Assembly: GCF_014621775.1 (NCBI RefSeq)
Contig: NZ_CP061204.1
Location: 3,678,501 to 3,742,500, forward strand
Direction of reading: 5' to 3'
DNA length: 64,000 bases
DNA from: Stenotrophomonas sp. 169
GTDB taxonomy: Bacteria > Pseudomonadota > Gammaproteobacteria > Xanthomonadales > Xanthomonadaceae
A model generated the notes under the pieces. The model searched no databases, was not told where the DNA came from, and saw nothing but the letters and a program-made list of their open reading frames with translations. This document shows positions 17,385 to 26,055 of the stretch, piece after piece. Numbering within the stretch: the stretch's first letter is position 1; each line of letters starts with the position of its first letter. Position numbers and translations under genes: made by a program.

Positions 17385-18248
17385 GTGAATAAATATCTGG
17401 ATCCCCAAGTGCCGATTGAAGTAATACGGGTCAATAGTCTGACTCAGTATCTGGAGGCGATTGTGAGCATCAACGATAAGACACAATCTATCGCTGGTGC
17501 AGTTTATAGAGGGCAGGCTGATAGTAGCTGGCCCGTTACCTCCGGGCTGAGCCGATTCTTGCGTAGTAGTCAGAGCCCATCTGCCGAGAAGCAGGCTAGA
17601 GACGCTTTTAAGATTTTTGACAAGCAGCGACACGCTTACCACCCCATGAGCTCCAACAACCCTTGGGATGTGCTCGCGCTCGCTCAGCACTTTGGGTTGC
17701 CGACCCGTCTCTTGGATTGGACGTTGTCACCCCACGTGGCGCTTTTCTTCGCTATTGATGGGATGCGCTACAACAGAGTCAAGATGTCCGAACTCTCTCA
17801 GGAGCAGGTGGCTGAGTTCGGCGAGGCGAGTCCCATTGACGACGAACACTGTTGCTTGGCAGAGAGTGATGCAGTTGTCTACATGGTACCGGGGACCCAC
17901 AATGGGGCCTCTGCTCGTTGGGTCGAAGTAGATGACCTTCCAAAGGACGTGTTTGGAGAGGTTAAACATACGGGTGACATGGGTTTCTGTTTCGTCAGTC
18001 CAGCCGTAACTAATACTCGAATTAGGTGTCAAAGCGGGGTGTTTTCTATCGCTGCAAAATGCGGAGATGGATTTCCGATTAAGCATGCTTTTAAGATTAT
18101 CGTTAACAGGGCTGCGGTTGCTACGATCAGATCGAACTTGGTAACGCTTGATATCGGGGCGAAAGCTATATTTGGTGATCTCGAAGGCGTTTGCCGAGAG
18201 CTGCTTTTCACGAAGTTTGGGGGATTCGCCAATCGCTACAAGACCTGA
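17385..18248 (+). CDS. FRG-domain protein
   Basis: The 287-residue protein carries an FRG domain at about residues 40-125, named after its Phe/Arg-Gly motif: YRGQADSSWPV, then LALAQHFGLPTRLLDWTLSP and VALFFAID. FRG domains occur in proteins around phage-defence and toxin loci, but the reaction is not established. The C-terminal half has no recognised domain. The start is uncertain: TTG 17349, GTG 17385 and GTG 17409 are all in frame, and none has a clear ribosome binding site. It follows a PAAR remnant and precedes a large SRAP pseudogene. Base composition is lower in GC than the core genes. Confidence 0.8.
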   Translation: MNKYLDPQVPIEVIRVNSLTQYLEAIVSINDKTQSIAGAVYRGQADSSWPVTSGLSRFLRSSQSPSAEKQARDAFKIFDKQRHAYHPMSSNNPWDVLALAQHFGLPTRLLDWTLSPHVALFFAIDGMRYNRVKMSELSQEQVAEFGEASPIDDEHCCLAESDAVVYMVPGTHNGASARWVEVDDLPKDVFGEVKHTGDMGFCFVSPAVTNTRIRCQSGVFSIAAKCGDGFPIKHAFKIIVNRAAVATIRSNLVTLDIGAKAIFGDLEGVCRELLFTKFGGFANRYKT

Positions 18249-18507
18249 GATCTAGCCAGTCGCCGAGGCGCGCTCAAGTTCTGCAGATTGTTCTGGCTGT
18301 AGCTGGTCGCATTGCAGCTTCTGAGGCAGCGAATCGGCTCGCCGGCGATGAAGAATCATGGTCGGTCCTTGAGAAACCGAGCAACGGAGGACTGGAGGTG
18401 TCAGCCTTGGCCACTGGATTCTTTTTCGCTGGAGTGGATCAACGCATTCCCCGGGGGAGGTATTGTTTGGGCAGATTTGCTGTTGCCCAATTATCAGGCG
18501 GTGGTCT

Positions 18508-19471
18508 GTGTGCTATTCAGCTCAGATCGATGCCGCCCACAAGAAGCTCTTGCGGGCTTTCGGCCGGTCATGTCTCTAGCCAAGTTCGCAGCTCAGACTA
18601 AAGAACAACGGGGGCAAACGCCGTCGGGTTCCGAAGGGTCTAATCCAGACGGTCGATGCGATGCTCCCGGAGGGTGCCCGGCGCTCGTTCCAAGATGGCT
18701 TCGCCGCGGACGTATTGGGGTGGCAGACAGAACTGTTCAAGCAGTCGAAGCGCCTAGCTGACGACGAGCGAAAGCTCGCCCAGAAGTTCACAAAGACAGC
18801 TGAGAAGGAAGTCGGAGCATCGCTGGCCGCAAGATCGACCAGCTGAAGCGATGGTTGGGAGACCTACACCGGACAGAGCTGAAGGCGAGCGACTGGAGTG
18901 TCTTCCCTCAATGGTACGCCCCTGTGCTCGTGCGGGGGGCGATAGGTACGCCATCAAGCCGATGCGGCACCGATTGCGGAAGCCAGGCCTGCCAGCGTCG
19001 AGCGATTGGGTCAGGGAGGGGGCCAAGCGCCGCATGTCGGGTAACTACAACGCCCGCCGGGACGATCTAGGGCGCTACTGGAAGAAGCAGTTTGGGTACA
19101 CCCACAGACTGATCGTGGTGGACTCTTTCCTGGACAACGTAGAGCTACCTGATGGCCAGAATCAGAGGCTCCAGTTCAACCCAAGTAGCGGCGAACCAAT
19201 GCTCGTGGTCCGTCTATGGGCGAACTGGCAGGACCCAGAAGGCATCGAACCGGACATAATGTGCTTTGCCGCAATGACAGATGAGCCAGAGCCCGAAGTC
19301 GCGGCTGCCGGCCACGACCGCACCGTGATCAACATCAAGCCCGACCATATCGAGACCTGGCTCAACCCGGATCCGGCGAACCTGCTGGCTCTTTACGCGA
19401 TCTTTGATGACAAGCGCCCCGCCCCTTTCTACGAGTACAAAATAGCCGCGCAGCTCGTACGGATTGTTTGA
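18508..19471 (+). pseudogene. Large SRAP (SOS-response-associated peptidase) gene with four frame changes
   Basis: Pieces of one SRAP protein occur in order but in different frames: VCYSAQIDAAHKKLLRAFG at 18508, MSLAKFAAQTKEQ near 18570, LPEGARRSFQDGFAADVLGW and LFKQSKRLADDERKLAQK from 18661, KIDQLKRWLGDLHRTE near 18835, then SGNYNARRDDLGRYWKKQFG and HDRTVINIKPDHIETWLNPD to 19471. The reading frame changes four times. The active-site Cys2 and the Asn-Ala-Arg segment survive, as does the late His. SRAP proteins bind abasic sites in single-stranded DNA. The usual ATG appears as GTG. It is a decayed gene. Confidence 0.75.
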
Positions 19472-19594
19472 TCAGGGCAGGGCAATCTATTACTCTGGGG
19501 CGGAAATGGGTGTCGACGTATTCGATGCACCATAGAAGGGATTCGCATCGCTCTCCTAGCCCGCCGCCGTCCGGCGGCAACACCTTGAGTACAT

Positions 19595-19916
19595 ATGGCG
19601 GCCAACATCACTTTTTATTGAGCAGAATGCCCCCGTTGATGAACATGGCTGGGCACTTTACGCGATTGCACGTTCCGTCGTTAGCGCGCTTGTCGATTCC
19701 ATCAGTGACGAAGACTTGAGGGAGCTCAATATGCCGCTTGATTCGGTCCGCATGAGGCAGTTGGCCAAGATTGCACGCCTCGAGCGCGATAAGGTTATGC
19801 GGGGAGACGGATTCGAGTGGGCAGTCCACGAAGCATTGCCTGGAAAAGAGCCGAGCGTGCAGGACCCAATTTCGATGACACTTCGACGGGACCGCTTCTG
19901 CAGTTGGCGCAATTAG
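19595..19916 (+). pseudogene. Small hypothetical gene with a frameshift
   Basis: ATG 19595 opens MAANITFY and hits TGA after eight codons. In the next frame the sequence continues convincingly as EQNAPVDEHGWALYAIARSV, VSALVDSISDEDLRELNMPL and RLERDKVMRGDGFEWAVHEA up to 19916. One or two bases have probably been lost after TTTTTAT. The family is not recognised. It sits 36 bases before the TIR-like gene, so it may have been a partner of it. Confidence 0.5.
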
Positions 19917-19952
19917 CAGTAGCCAAGACTTAAAATTATCCAGGGGTATTGC

Positions 19953-20867
19953 ATGTTCAATCTTTTGATCTCGTCGAGAGAGGATAGTTGGAAGTCGGGT
20001 TCTTTTGAGATGGACAAGTCTCGGGTGATAAACGGGTACACGGCGGAGGAAATCAAACAGCGATTCAAGTCGCTCAGCCCCAAAGTGATTGAGGAGATCA
20101 AGTCCTTTCCATGCCTCTTTGTGGTTGAACACGAAGTAATCGAATCACGAGTCGGCCGGATCACGGGCATTCGAGTCCGGGAGGCCTCCGTAGTAATCAA
20201 ATTTGAGCTCGATCCGATATTTCCACCCCTCGCTCCAGGGGCCATCGACGCGCTTCGGTCAGAGATTGATCTAGGGCGTTGGGAGCTTGGGAACACCCAC
20301 TGGGCCATCAAGGATGAGCCGATCTTCGAGATCCTAGAAAGGCGCGGCTTTGTAACCCCTCAACAGGTGGATGCATCGCTTAAACTCGCAGCTCCGAGCT
20401 CACCAGATCCGGCCCCGACTCCAACACCCGCGGGTGAGTTTGATACCAGGCAGGTTTTTGTGGTGCACGGGCATGATGAGATTGCCAAGCTTGAAATGGC
20501 AGAGTTCGTGCGTAGCGTCGGGCTCGAGCCGATCATCCTGCACATGCAGGCAAGTTCGGGCCGAACCATTATCGAGAAGATCGAGAGCTATTCGAATGTT
20601 GGATTCGGTGTTGTGCTCTACACGCCCTGTGATACGGGCGCTCCAGCCGGGTGCCTGACAGCGCGATACCGCGCACGCCAGAACGTAGTATTTGAACACG
20701 GTTTTCTGATCGGGAAATTGGGGCGTTCTCGAGTGGCCGCCATGGTGAAGGGCCCTATCGAGACTCCTAACGATATCAGTGGAGTGGTGTACATCCAGCT
20801 GGACTCTGAAGAGCGCTGGAAGGACGAGCTGACCAAGGAGATGAGGGCAGCGGGCTATCAGGTTTAA
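19953..20867 (+). CDS. TIR-like (PF10137-type) nucleotide-binding protein
   Basis: The 304-residue protein has a TIR-like domain at residues 166-285: RQVFVVHGHDEIAKLEMAEF (strand A and helix), then SSGRTIIEKIE with candidate catalytic Glu208, VGFGVVLYTPCD and ARQNVVFEHGFLIGKLGR. This domain (predicted nucleotide-binding, CAP12/PycTIR type) degrades NAD+ in CBASS and Pycsar anti-phage systems. Residues 1-145 form a separate domain I cannot name, followed by a Pro/Thr-rich linker (147-162). No cyclase, STING-like or cyclic-nucleotide-binding gene is visible nearby, so it may act alone or with the upstream broken gene. Defence by NAD+ depletion is inference. Confidence 0.85.
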   Translation: MFNLLISSREDSWKSGSFEMDKSRVINGYTAEEIKQRFKSLSPKVIEEIKSFPCLFVVEHEVIESRVGRITGIRVREASVVIKFELDPIFPPLAPGAIDALRSEIDLGRWELGNTHWAIKDEPIFEILERRGFVTPQQVDASLKLAAPSSPDPAPTPTPAGEFDTRQVFVVHGHDEIAKLEMAEFVRSVGLEPIILHMQASSGRTIIEKIESYSNVGFGVVLYTPCDTGAPAGCLTARYRARQNVVFEHGFLIGKLGRSRVAAMVKGPIETPNDISGVVYIQLDSEERWKDELTKEMRAAGYQV

Positions 20868-21171
20868 GTCGGTCGAGCCCGGTGTGGTTGGCCCGCTGAC
20901 TGGTGCCGGACAGCGCGTACTTGAGAAGCGCTGCGCGCCGTCCTCGCCAATGATCGAGCGCGCTTACATCGCATCGGTTGGGAGTCAGCTTTCGGCCACC
21001 AGCGCCCCTATTCCCACCAGCTATGCTGAGCCGCACAACCAAGAGCAACACGCCGCACCCCACAAGCACGCCCGCATTCAAACAATTGCTTGAAACGCGC
21101 ATAACTTCGCCGAACTGGACATCAACTCCAGCTTCCGCCAGACTGCCGCCCTTTCCTGTTGTTCGGCTCCC
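20868..21171. other. Junction between accessory region and core genes
   Basis: About 300 bases separate the TIR-like gene from aroQ. No tRNA, obvious attachment repeat or terminator was seen. On the minus strand a short hydrophobic stretch can be read (NAGVLVGCGVLLLVV), but it lacks a convincing start. This is where the mosaic accessory DNA ends and conserved chromosomal order begins. Confidence 0.45.
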
Positions 21172-21615
21172 ATGGCGAAACTGCTGGTCCTGCACGGCCC
21201 CAACCTCAACCTGCTCGGTACGCGCGAGCCGGGGGTCTATGGCCACACCACCCTGCCCCAGATCGACCAGGCGCTGCATGCGCAGGGCGCGGCGGCAGGC
21301 CACACAGTAGAAAGCCTGCAGTCCAACGCCGAGCACGTGCTGGTGGACCGCATACAGGCCGCGCGTGCCGATGGCACCGCCTTCATCCTGATCAACCCGG
21401 CCGCGTTCACCCACACCTCCGTCGCCCTTCGCGATGCGCTGGCAGCCGTGGACGTGCCGTTCATCGAAATCCACCTGTCCAATCCGCATTCGCGTGAGCC
21501 CTTCCGCCAGCACAGCTATTTCAGTGACAAGGCGATCGGCGTCATCTGCGGTTTCGGTGCCGACAGCTACCGTTACGCGATGGATGCCGCCGTACAGCGG
21601 CTGTCCAGCGTCTGA
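21172..21615 (+). CDS. aroQ: 3-dehydroquinate dehydratase, type II
   Basis: The 147-residue product is a type II dehydroquinase, which converts 3-dehydroquinate to 3-dehydroshikimate in the shikimate pathway. The family signature [17 protein letters not shown] contains the catalytic Arg19 and Tyr23 region. Later signatures are [18 protein letters not shown] and [15 protein letters not shown], with the catalytic histidine of the His-Leu-Ser-Asn segment. Length is normal for the dodecameric class. It is the first gene of an aroQ-accB-accC cluster, a common arrangement in proteobacteria. Confidence 0.97.
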   Translation: MAKLLVLHGPNLNLLGTREPGVYGHTTLPQIDQALHAQGAAAGHTVESLQSNAEHVLVDRIQAARADGTAFILINPAAFTHTSVALRDALAAVDVPFIEIHLSNPHSREPFRQHSYFSDKAIGVICGFGADSYRYAMDAAVQRLSSV

Positions 21616-21674
21616 AATCCGAACGGGCGCCTGCGCCCTTCCCACCCCAGATAATCAAAAACAAAGAGGCCCCC

Positions 21675-22160
21675 ATGGATCTGCGCAAAATCAAGAAACT
21701 GATCGACCTGCTGGAAGAGTCCAACCTCGCCGAGATCGAGATCAAGGAAGGCGAAGAATCCGTGCGCCTGTCGCGCGCACCGGTCGGCACCTTCGCGCAG
21801 ATGGCGGCCACGCCGCCGCAGATGATGATGGCCCCGGCAGCGGCCGCTGCCCCGGCGATGCCGATGCAGTCCCCGACCGAAGCCTCCACCGGCGGCACCG
21901 CCAAGCCGGGCAACGCACTGCCGGAAGGCCACGTGCTGCGCTCGCCGATGGTTGGCACGTTCTATACGTCGTCGTCGCCGGAAAAGCCGGCCTTCGTCAG
22001 CATCGGCCAGCAGGTCAAGGCAGGCGAGACCCTGGCGATCATCGAAGCGATGAAGATGTTCAACCCGATCGAAGCCGATGCGTCGGGCACGATCGTCGCC
22101 ATCCTCGGCGAGAACGGCCAGCCGGTGGAATTCGACCAGCCCCTGTTCGTGATCGGCTGA
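21675..22160 (+). CDS. accB: Acetyl-CoA carboxylase biotin carboxyl carrier protein
   Basis: The 161-residue product is BCCP. The N-terminal part ([20 protein letters not shown]) mediates contacts in the complex, an Ala/Pro/Met-rich linker spans about residues 38-75, and the C-terminal biotinyl domain holds [11 protein letters not shown], whose lysine between two methionines is biotinylated. The protruding thumb appears as [20 protein letters not shown]. It carries CO2 from AccC to the carboxyltransferase AccAD in malonyl-CoA synthesis. It lies 59 bases after aroQ and 10 bases before accC. Confidence 0.97.
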   Translation: MDLRKIKKLIDLLEESNLAEIEIKEGEESVRLSRAPVGTFAQMAATPPQMMMAPAAAAAPAMPMQSPTEASTGGTAKPGNALPEGHVLRSPMVGTFYTSSSPEKPAFVSIGQQVKAGETLAIIEAMKMFNPIEADASGTIVAILGENGQPVEFDQPLFVIG

Positions 22161-22170
22161 GGGGCAGACC

Positions 22171-23538
22171 ATGCTCGATAAAATCGTCATTGCCAACCGA
22201 GGGGAAATCGCGCTGCGCATCCTGCGCGCGTGCCATACCCTCGGCATCCGCACCGTGGCCGTGCACTCCACGGTCGACCGCAACCTCAAGCACGTGGCCA
22301 TGGCCGATGAGTCGGTCTGCATCGGTCCCGCTGCATCGACGGACAGCTACCTCAACATCCCGGCGCTGATCGCCGCGGCGGAAGTCACCGACGCGCAGGC
22401 CATCCATCCGGGCTACGGCTTCCTGTCGGAGAACGCGAACTTCGCCGAACGTGTCGAAGAATCCGGTTTCATCTTCATCGGCCCCAAGGCAGACACCATC
22501 CGCCTGATGGGCGACAAGGTGGAAGCGATCCGTGCCATGAAGGCTGCCGGCGTGCCGTGCGTGCCGGGCTCGGGTGGTCCGCTCGGCGATGACATCGTCG
22601 CCAACACCAAGATCGCCCGCGAGATCGGTTACCCGGTCATCATCAAGGCGTCCGGCGGTGGCGGCGGTCGCGGCATGCGCGTGGTGCATGCCGAAGCGTC
22701 GCTGAAGACCTCCATCGAAACCACCAAGAGCGAAGCCAAGGCCGCGTTCGGCAACGGTGAGGTCTACATGGAGAAGTACCTGGAGAATCCGCGTCACGTG
22801 GAAATCCAGGTGCTCGCCGACGGCCAGGGCAACGCCATCCACCTGGGTGAGCGCGACTGCTCGATGCAGCGTCGCCACCAGAAGGTGGTGGAAGAAGCGC
22901 CCGCACCGGGCATCAGTGCCGAAGCCCGCGAACAGATCGGCAAGGTCTGCGTGGAAGCCTGCGTACGCATCGGCTACCGCGGCGCCGGCACCTTCGAGTT
23001 CCTGTACGAAGACGGCAACTTCTACTTCATCGAAATGAACACCCGCATCCAGGTGGAGCATCCGGTCACCGAGATGGTCACCGGCATCGACCTGGTGGTG
23101 GAGCAGCTGAAGATCGCCGCGGGCCAGAAGCTGTCGATCAAGCAGAGCGACATCGTGCTGACCGGCCATGCCATTGAATGCCGCATCAACGCGGAAGATT
23201 CGGAAACGTTCGTACCGAGTCCGGGCCAGATCACCGCCTTCCATGCACCGGGTGGCCCGGGTGTGCGCGTGGACACCCACATCTATGCGGGTTATCGCGT
23301 GCCGTCGAACTACGATTCGATGATCGGCAAGCTGATTGTGCACGGACCGGACCGCGAGACCGCCATCGCCCGCATGCGGGTGGCGCTGAGCGAGATGGTG
23401 GTAGATGGCATCAAGACCAACGTGGCCCTGCAGCAGCGCATCATGCGCGACAAGGGCTTCCAGGCCGGTGGGCAGAACATCCACTACCTGGAAAAGCGGT
23501 TGAACGAGCGCAAGACGAAGTCGATTGCGCTGACGTAA
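22171..23538 (+). CDS. accC: Acetyl-CoA carboxylase, biotin carboxylase subunit
   Basis: The 455-residue product is biotin carboxylase, which uses ATP and bicarbonate to carboxylate biotin on AccB. It has the biotin-carboxylase N-domain ([20 protein letters not shown]), the ATP-grasp domain with the glycine-rich loop [14 protein letters not shown], and the C-domain with the active-site segment [20 protein letters not shown]. Length matches E. coli AccC. It is co-transcribed with accB. A strong 12-base-pair hairpin follows the stop codon. Confidence 0.97.
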   Translation: MLDKIVIANRGEIALRILRACHTLGIRTVAVHSTVDRNLKHVAMADESVCIGPAASTDSYLNIPALIAAAEVTDAQAIHPGYGFLSENANFAERVEESGFIFIGPKADTIRLMGDKVEAIRAMKAAGVPCVPGSGGPLGDDIVANTKIAREIGYPVIIKASGGGGGRGMRVVHAEASLKTSIETTKSEAKAAFGNGEVYMEKYLENPRHVEIQVLADGQGNAIHLGERDCSMQRRHQKVVEEAPAPGISAEAREQIGKVCVEACVRIGYRGAGTFEFLYEDGNFYFIEMNTRIQVEHPVTEMVTGIDLVVEQLKIAAGQKLSIKQSDIVLTGHAIECRINAEDSETFVPSPGQITAFHAPGGPGVRVDTHIYAGYRVPSNYDSMIGKLIVHGPDRETAIARMRVALSEMVVDGIKTNVALQQRIMRDKGFQAGGQNIHYLEKRLNERKTKSIALT

Positions 23539-23545
23539 GCCGATG

Positions 23546-23572
23546 GCAGCGCCGAGCGGGGCTCGGCGCTGC
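23546..23572. terminator. Hairpin after accC
   Basis: A perfect 12-base-pair stem (GCAGCGCCGAGC pairing with GCTCGGCGCTGC) with a GGG loop starts eight bases after the accC stop. No T-run follows. It may act as a Rho-dependent or mRNA-stabilising hairpin and resembles the intergenic REP hairpins elsewhere in the window. It lies between convergent genes. Confidence 0.5.
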
Positions 23573-23588
23573 GTATCACGCCCCCGTC

Positions 23589-23957
23589 TTACGGACGGGG
23601 GTCTGCGGCGATCTGGCTGCCCGGTACCGGACGCACGCCGTTGGGCGAGGTCGGGTCGACGATCATCATCGTCTCGGTCGAGCCATCGGGCCAGACCACC
23701 TGGAAGGTGCTGCCGGCCGGCAGCGAATTGAACGGCATGCCACTCTGCGCGCGATACACGGCGGCCACCTGGCTGGCACCGCTGCGGCGCGCATCCGGCG
23801 TGGACTGCACCTTGGTCAGTTCCACCGAGGACAATCGTCGGTAACGTTCCTCCTGGGTATCGATCATCAGCAGCCCCACCGCACCGGCGGAGTAGGCCAC
23901 GAACAACGCCACCCAGAACCAGAACTTCGCACCGTGCAGGACTCGACGGTAGTTCAT
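23589..23957 (-). CDS. Hypothetical single-pass membrane protein
   Basis: The 122-residue product has one N-terminal transmembrane segment (FWFWVALFVAYSAGAVGLL) and a soluble part predicted to be periplasmic, including FQVVWPDGSTETMMIVDPTS. No named family was recognised. ATG 23957 is preferred over the longer frame because AGGAAAGGG precedes it and because it overlaps the stop codon of the upstream gene by ATGA, indicating translational coupling. It is probably a conserved Xanthomonadaceae envelope protein. Confidence 0.7.
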   Translation of the reverse strand: MNYRRVLHGAKFWFWVALFVAYSAGAVGLLMIDTQEERYRRLSSVELTKVQSTPDARRSGASQVAAVYRAQSGMPFNSLPAGSTFQVVWPDGSTETMMIVDPTSPNGVRPVPGSQIAADPRP

Positions 23958-24940
23958 CGCCCTTTCCTCTTTCCAATCAGTTCTTCGACCCATTCGGTCA
24001 TTTTCTCGGCACCCTGCCGCGATACCGCAGCGTCATAAACAAAATCAGTGAAATCCTGGTCGGTCTGCTGGCTGCAGATGCCGCCGTTGGCGCAGAAGCT
24101 GTTCATCAGCACGCTGTCGCTGCCGCAGGCCATGCCCAGTTCGCAGGCGGCAACGCGCCACGCCAGTTCGCTCAACGCCTCGCCTGCCACCAGCCCGGTC
24201 ATCGCGCGGTCGCCCGATGCGCGGATGCCCATCGCCGGCGCCAGCGCCATGTAGGCCTCTGGATCGTGTGAGTCGCGCACGCGCTGCACCAGCCCGCGGC
24301 GATAGTCTTCATCGGTCTGCAGCGGTTGCCCGTCAGCCAACAGCGATGCCTCGGCGGCAAGGTTGCCGGCCTGGGCGGCCTGACGGCGCTGGGCGAACAC
24401 CAACGGGTAGCCCAGGCCGTCGCTGGCCACGAAACCACCACACCGCGCGGCCACGCGCTGGCGGGCCGATGCCATGGCCGTCGACGCGCGCTCGCCCATG
24501 CCGTTCAGCACCGTGTTGTCCAACTGGTAGCCGCCCGGATCATTGGCGTACTGGCTGCAGTAGTCGTACACGCGGCTGAGCATCCAGCGCGCTTCGACGT
24601 TGCCACTGTCGGCCTGCCAGCGCAGCCGCTGCGCATACGCAAACAGATCCGTATCGCCTTCGATGTCCGCGCGGATGTCCAGCGGCAGCCCCGACGGCAC
24701 GCTGTTGAGCGTGGATTCGCTGGCGAGGCGCCGCGCCAATGCGGCGGGAAGCGACGGCGTCGCCTGTGCGGTGTCCTGCTGCGGTGCCGTGCCCTGTTCC
24801 ATTGCCATGCGCCCCGATCCGTCAACCTGCTTCAGGTGATCGCCCATGCGCACGCCTGCCGCACCGAGCAATACCACGGCAGGCAGAACGAACAACCAGG
24901 TTTTGAGGGCAGGCACGGACGCCATCGGGTTACAAGCCAT
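23954..24940 (-). CDS. Hypothetical membrane-anchored protein with Sel1/TPR-like features
   Basis: The 328-residue product begins with a hydrophobic anchor or signal segment (LKTWLFVLPAVVLLGAAGV). The rest is helical and cysteine-containing, with stretches resembling Sel1/TPR-type helices (YAQRLRWQADSGNVEARWML, AAQAGNLAAEASLLADGQPL). Family assignment is not certain. It overlaps the downstream membrane-protein gene by four bases, so the two are likely one unit. Open frames that extend far upstream to 26398 run antisense to prmA and are not credible. GAG lies upstream of ATG 24940; ATG 24925 is an alternative start. Confidence 0.7.
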   Translation of the reverse strand: MACNPMASVPALKTWLFVLPAVVLLGAAGVRMGDHLKQVDGSGRMAMEQGTAPQQDTAQATPSLPAALARRLASESTLNSVPSGLPLDIRADIEGDTDLFAYAQRLRWQADSGNVEARWMLSRVYDYCSQYANDPGGYQLDNTVLNGMGERASTAMASARQRVAARCGGFVASDGLGYPLVFAQRRQAAQAGNLAAEASLLADGQPLQTDEDYRRGLVQRVRDSHDPEAYMALAPAMGIRASGDRAMTGLVAGEALSELAWRVAACELGMACGSDSVLMNSFCANGGICSQQTDQDFTDFVYDAAVSRQGAEKMTEWVEELIGKRKGR

Positions 24941-25084
24941 TGACTCGCAAGGCAAGGTCGCGAGTCTAGCAAGGGGATGCGTGCTTGTCCGGGCACCGCG
25001 ATTCAGTCTCAGGATCGCAGGAGATTTCGGTGCGCGGGCCGGATCGACTAGCATTCCCTTCTTTGCCGGACTACGCCTGCCACC

Positions 25085-26005
25085 ATGCCGTTCCTGGAAC
25101 TGACCCTGCGCTGCACCGAAGCCACCCAGCCCCGCTACGAGAACGCGCTGGAGGATGTCGGCGCGCTGGCGGTGACCCTGCTCGATGCGCAGGCCGACAC
25201 CAGCAACGAGCGGGCCATCCTGGAACCGGGCGTCGGCGAGACCCCGATGTGGGACGCGCTGGTGCTCAGCGCGCTGTTCCCGCACGACGCCGACGGCCTG
25301 CTGCTGCTGGCCGCACTGGAAGCCTTCGATGATGGCCTGGACTGGTCGACCGTCAGCTTCGCAGCGGTGGAAGACCAGGACTGGGAGCGCGTCTGGCTGG
25401 ACCAGTTCGCGCCGATGCCGTTCGGCCAGCGCGCATGGATCGTGCCGTGGAACCACGAGCTGCCCGAGGCCGCGCAGGCCGCCGATGCAGCCGTGGTGCG
25501 GCTGGATCCTGGCCTGGCCTTCGGCTCCGGCACCCACCCCACCACCGCGCTGTGCCTGCGCTGGCTGGATGGCCTGGCGGGCGAAGGCCTGCTGCAGGGC
25601 CAGCGGGTGCTCGACTTCGGCTGCGGCTCGGGCATCCTGGCGCTGGCTGCGCTGAAGCTGGGCGCGGCCGAAGCGATCGGCGTGGACAACGACCCGCAGG
25701 CCCTGATCGCCACGGCGGACAACGCCGAACGCAACGGCGAGCTGCCGCGCATGCACGTATACCTGCCGCAGGACGAACCGGTGGCCACCTATCCCATCGT
25801 GGTCGCCAACATCCTGGCCTCTGCTTTGGATGCGCTGGCCGACCTGCTGGCGGCGCGTGTTGCCAGCGGCGGTCGCATCGCCCTGTCGGGCATCCTGCAT
25901 GGCCAGGAGGATGATCTTCTGAAGCGGTACGCCACGTGGTTCGACGACCTGCAGGCGACCCAGGACGGCGATTGGATGCGCATCACCGGCGTACGGCGCG
26001 CCTGA
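25085..26005 (+). CDS. prmA: Ribosomal protein L11 methyltransferase
   Basis: The 306-residue product methylates ribosomal protein L11 using S-adenosylmethionine. The N-terminal substrate-binding domain is followed by a class I methyltransferase fold: the family motif [19 protein letters not shown], motif [20 protein letters not shown], the acidic residue in [10 protein letters not shown] and the catalytic-loop motif [10 protein letters not shown]. Length matches known PrmA. It is divergent from the hypothetical membrane-protein pair and is followed by a DUF3426 gene. Confidence 0.96.
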   Translation: MPFLELTLRCTEATQPRYENALEDVGALAVTLLDAQADTSNERAILEPGVGETPMWDALVLSALFPHDADGLLLLAALEAFDDGLDWSTVSFAAVEDQDWERVWLDQFAPMPFGQRAWIVPWNHELPEAAQAADAAVVRLDPGLAFGSGTHPTTALCLRWLDGLAGEGLLQGQRVLDFGCGSGILALAALKLGAAEAIGVDNDPQALIATADNAERNGELPRMHVYLPQDEPVATYPIVVANILASALDALADLLAARVASGGRIALSGILHGQEDDLLKRYATWFDDLQATQDGDWMRITGVRRA

Positions 26006-26055
26006 GCGCGTCTGGACGTGATTGAATAGCCCTTCGATCCGAGCCGGCACCTCGC

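Noticed and set aside
20868..21171. tRNA or attachment site at the edge of the accessory region
   Set aside because: I looked for tRNA arms and for direct repeats matching sequence elsewhere in the first 20 kb and found none convincing.
23581..23601. GC-rich hairpin overlapping the end of the 122-residue membrane protein gene as a terminator
   Set aside because: The stem is good (CCCCCGTC with GACGGGGG), but there is no T-run on either strand and it lies partly inside the coding sequence.
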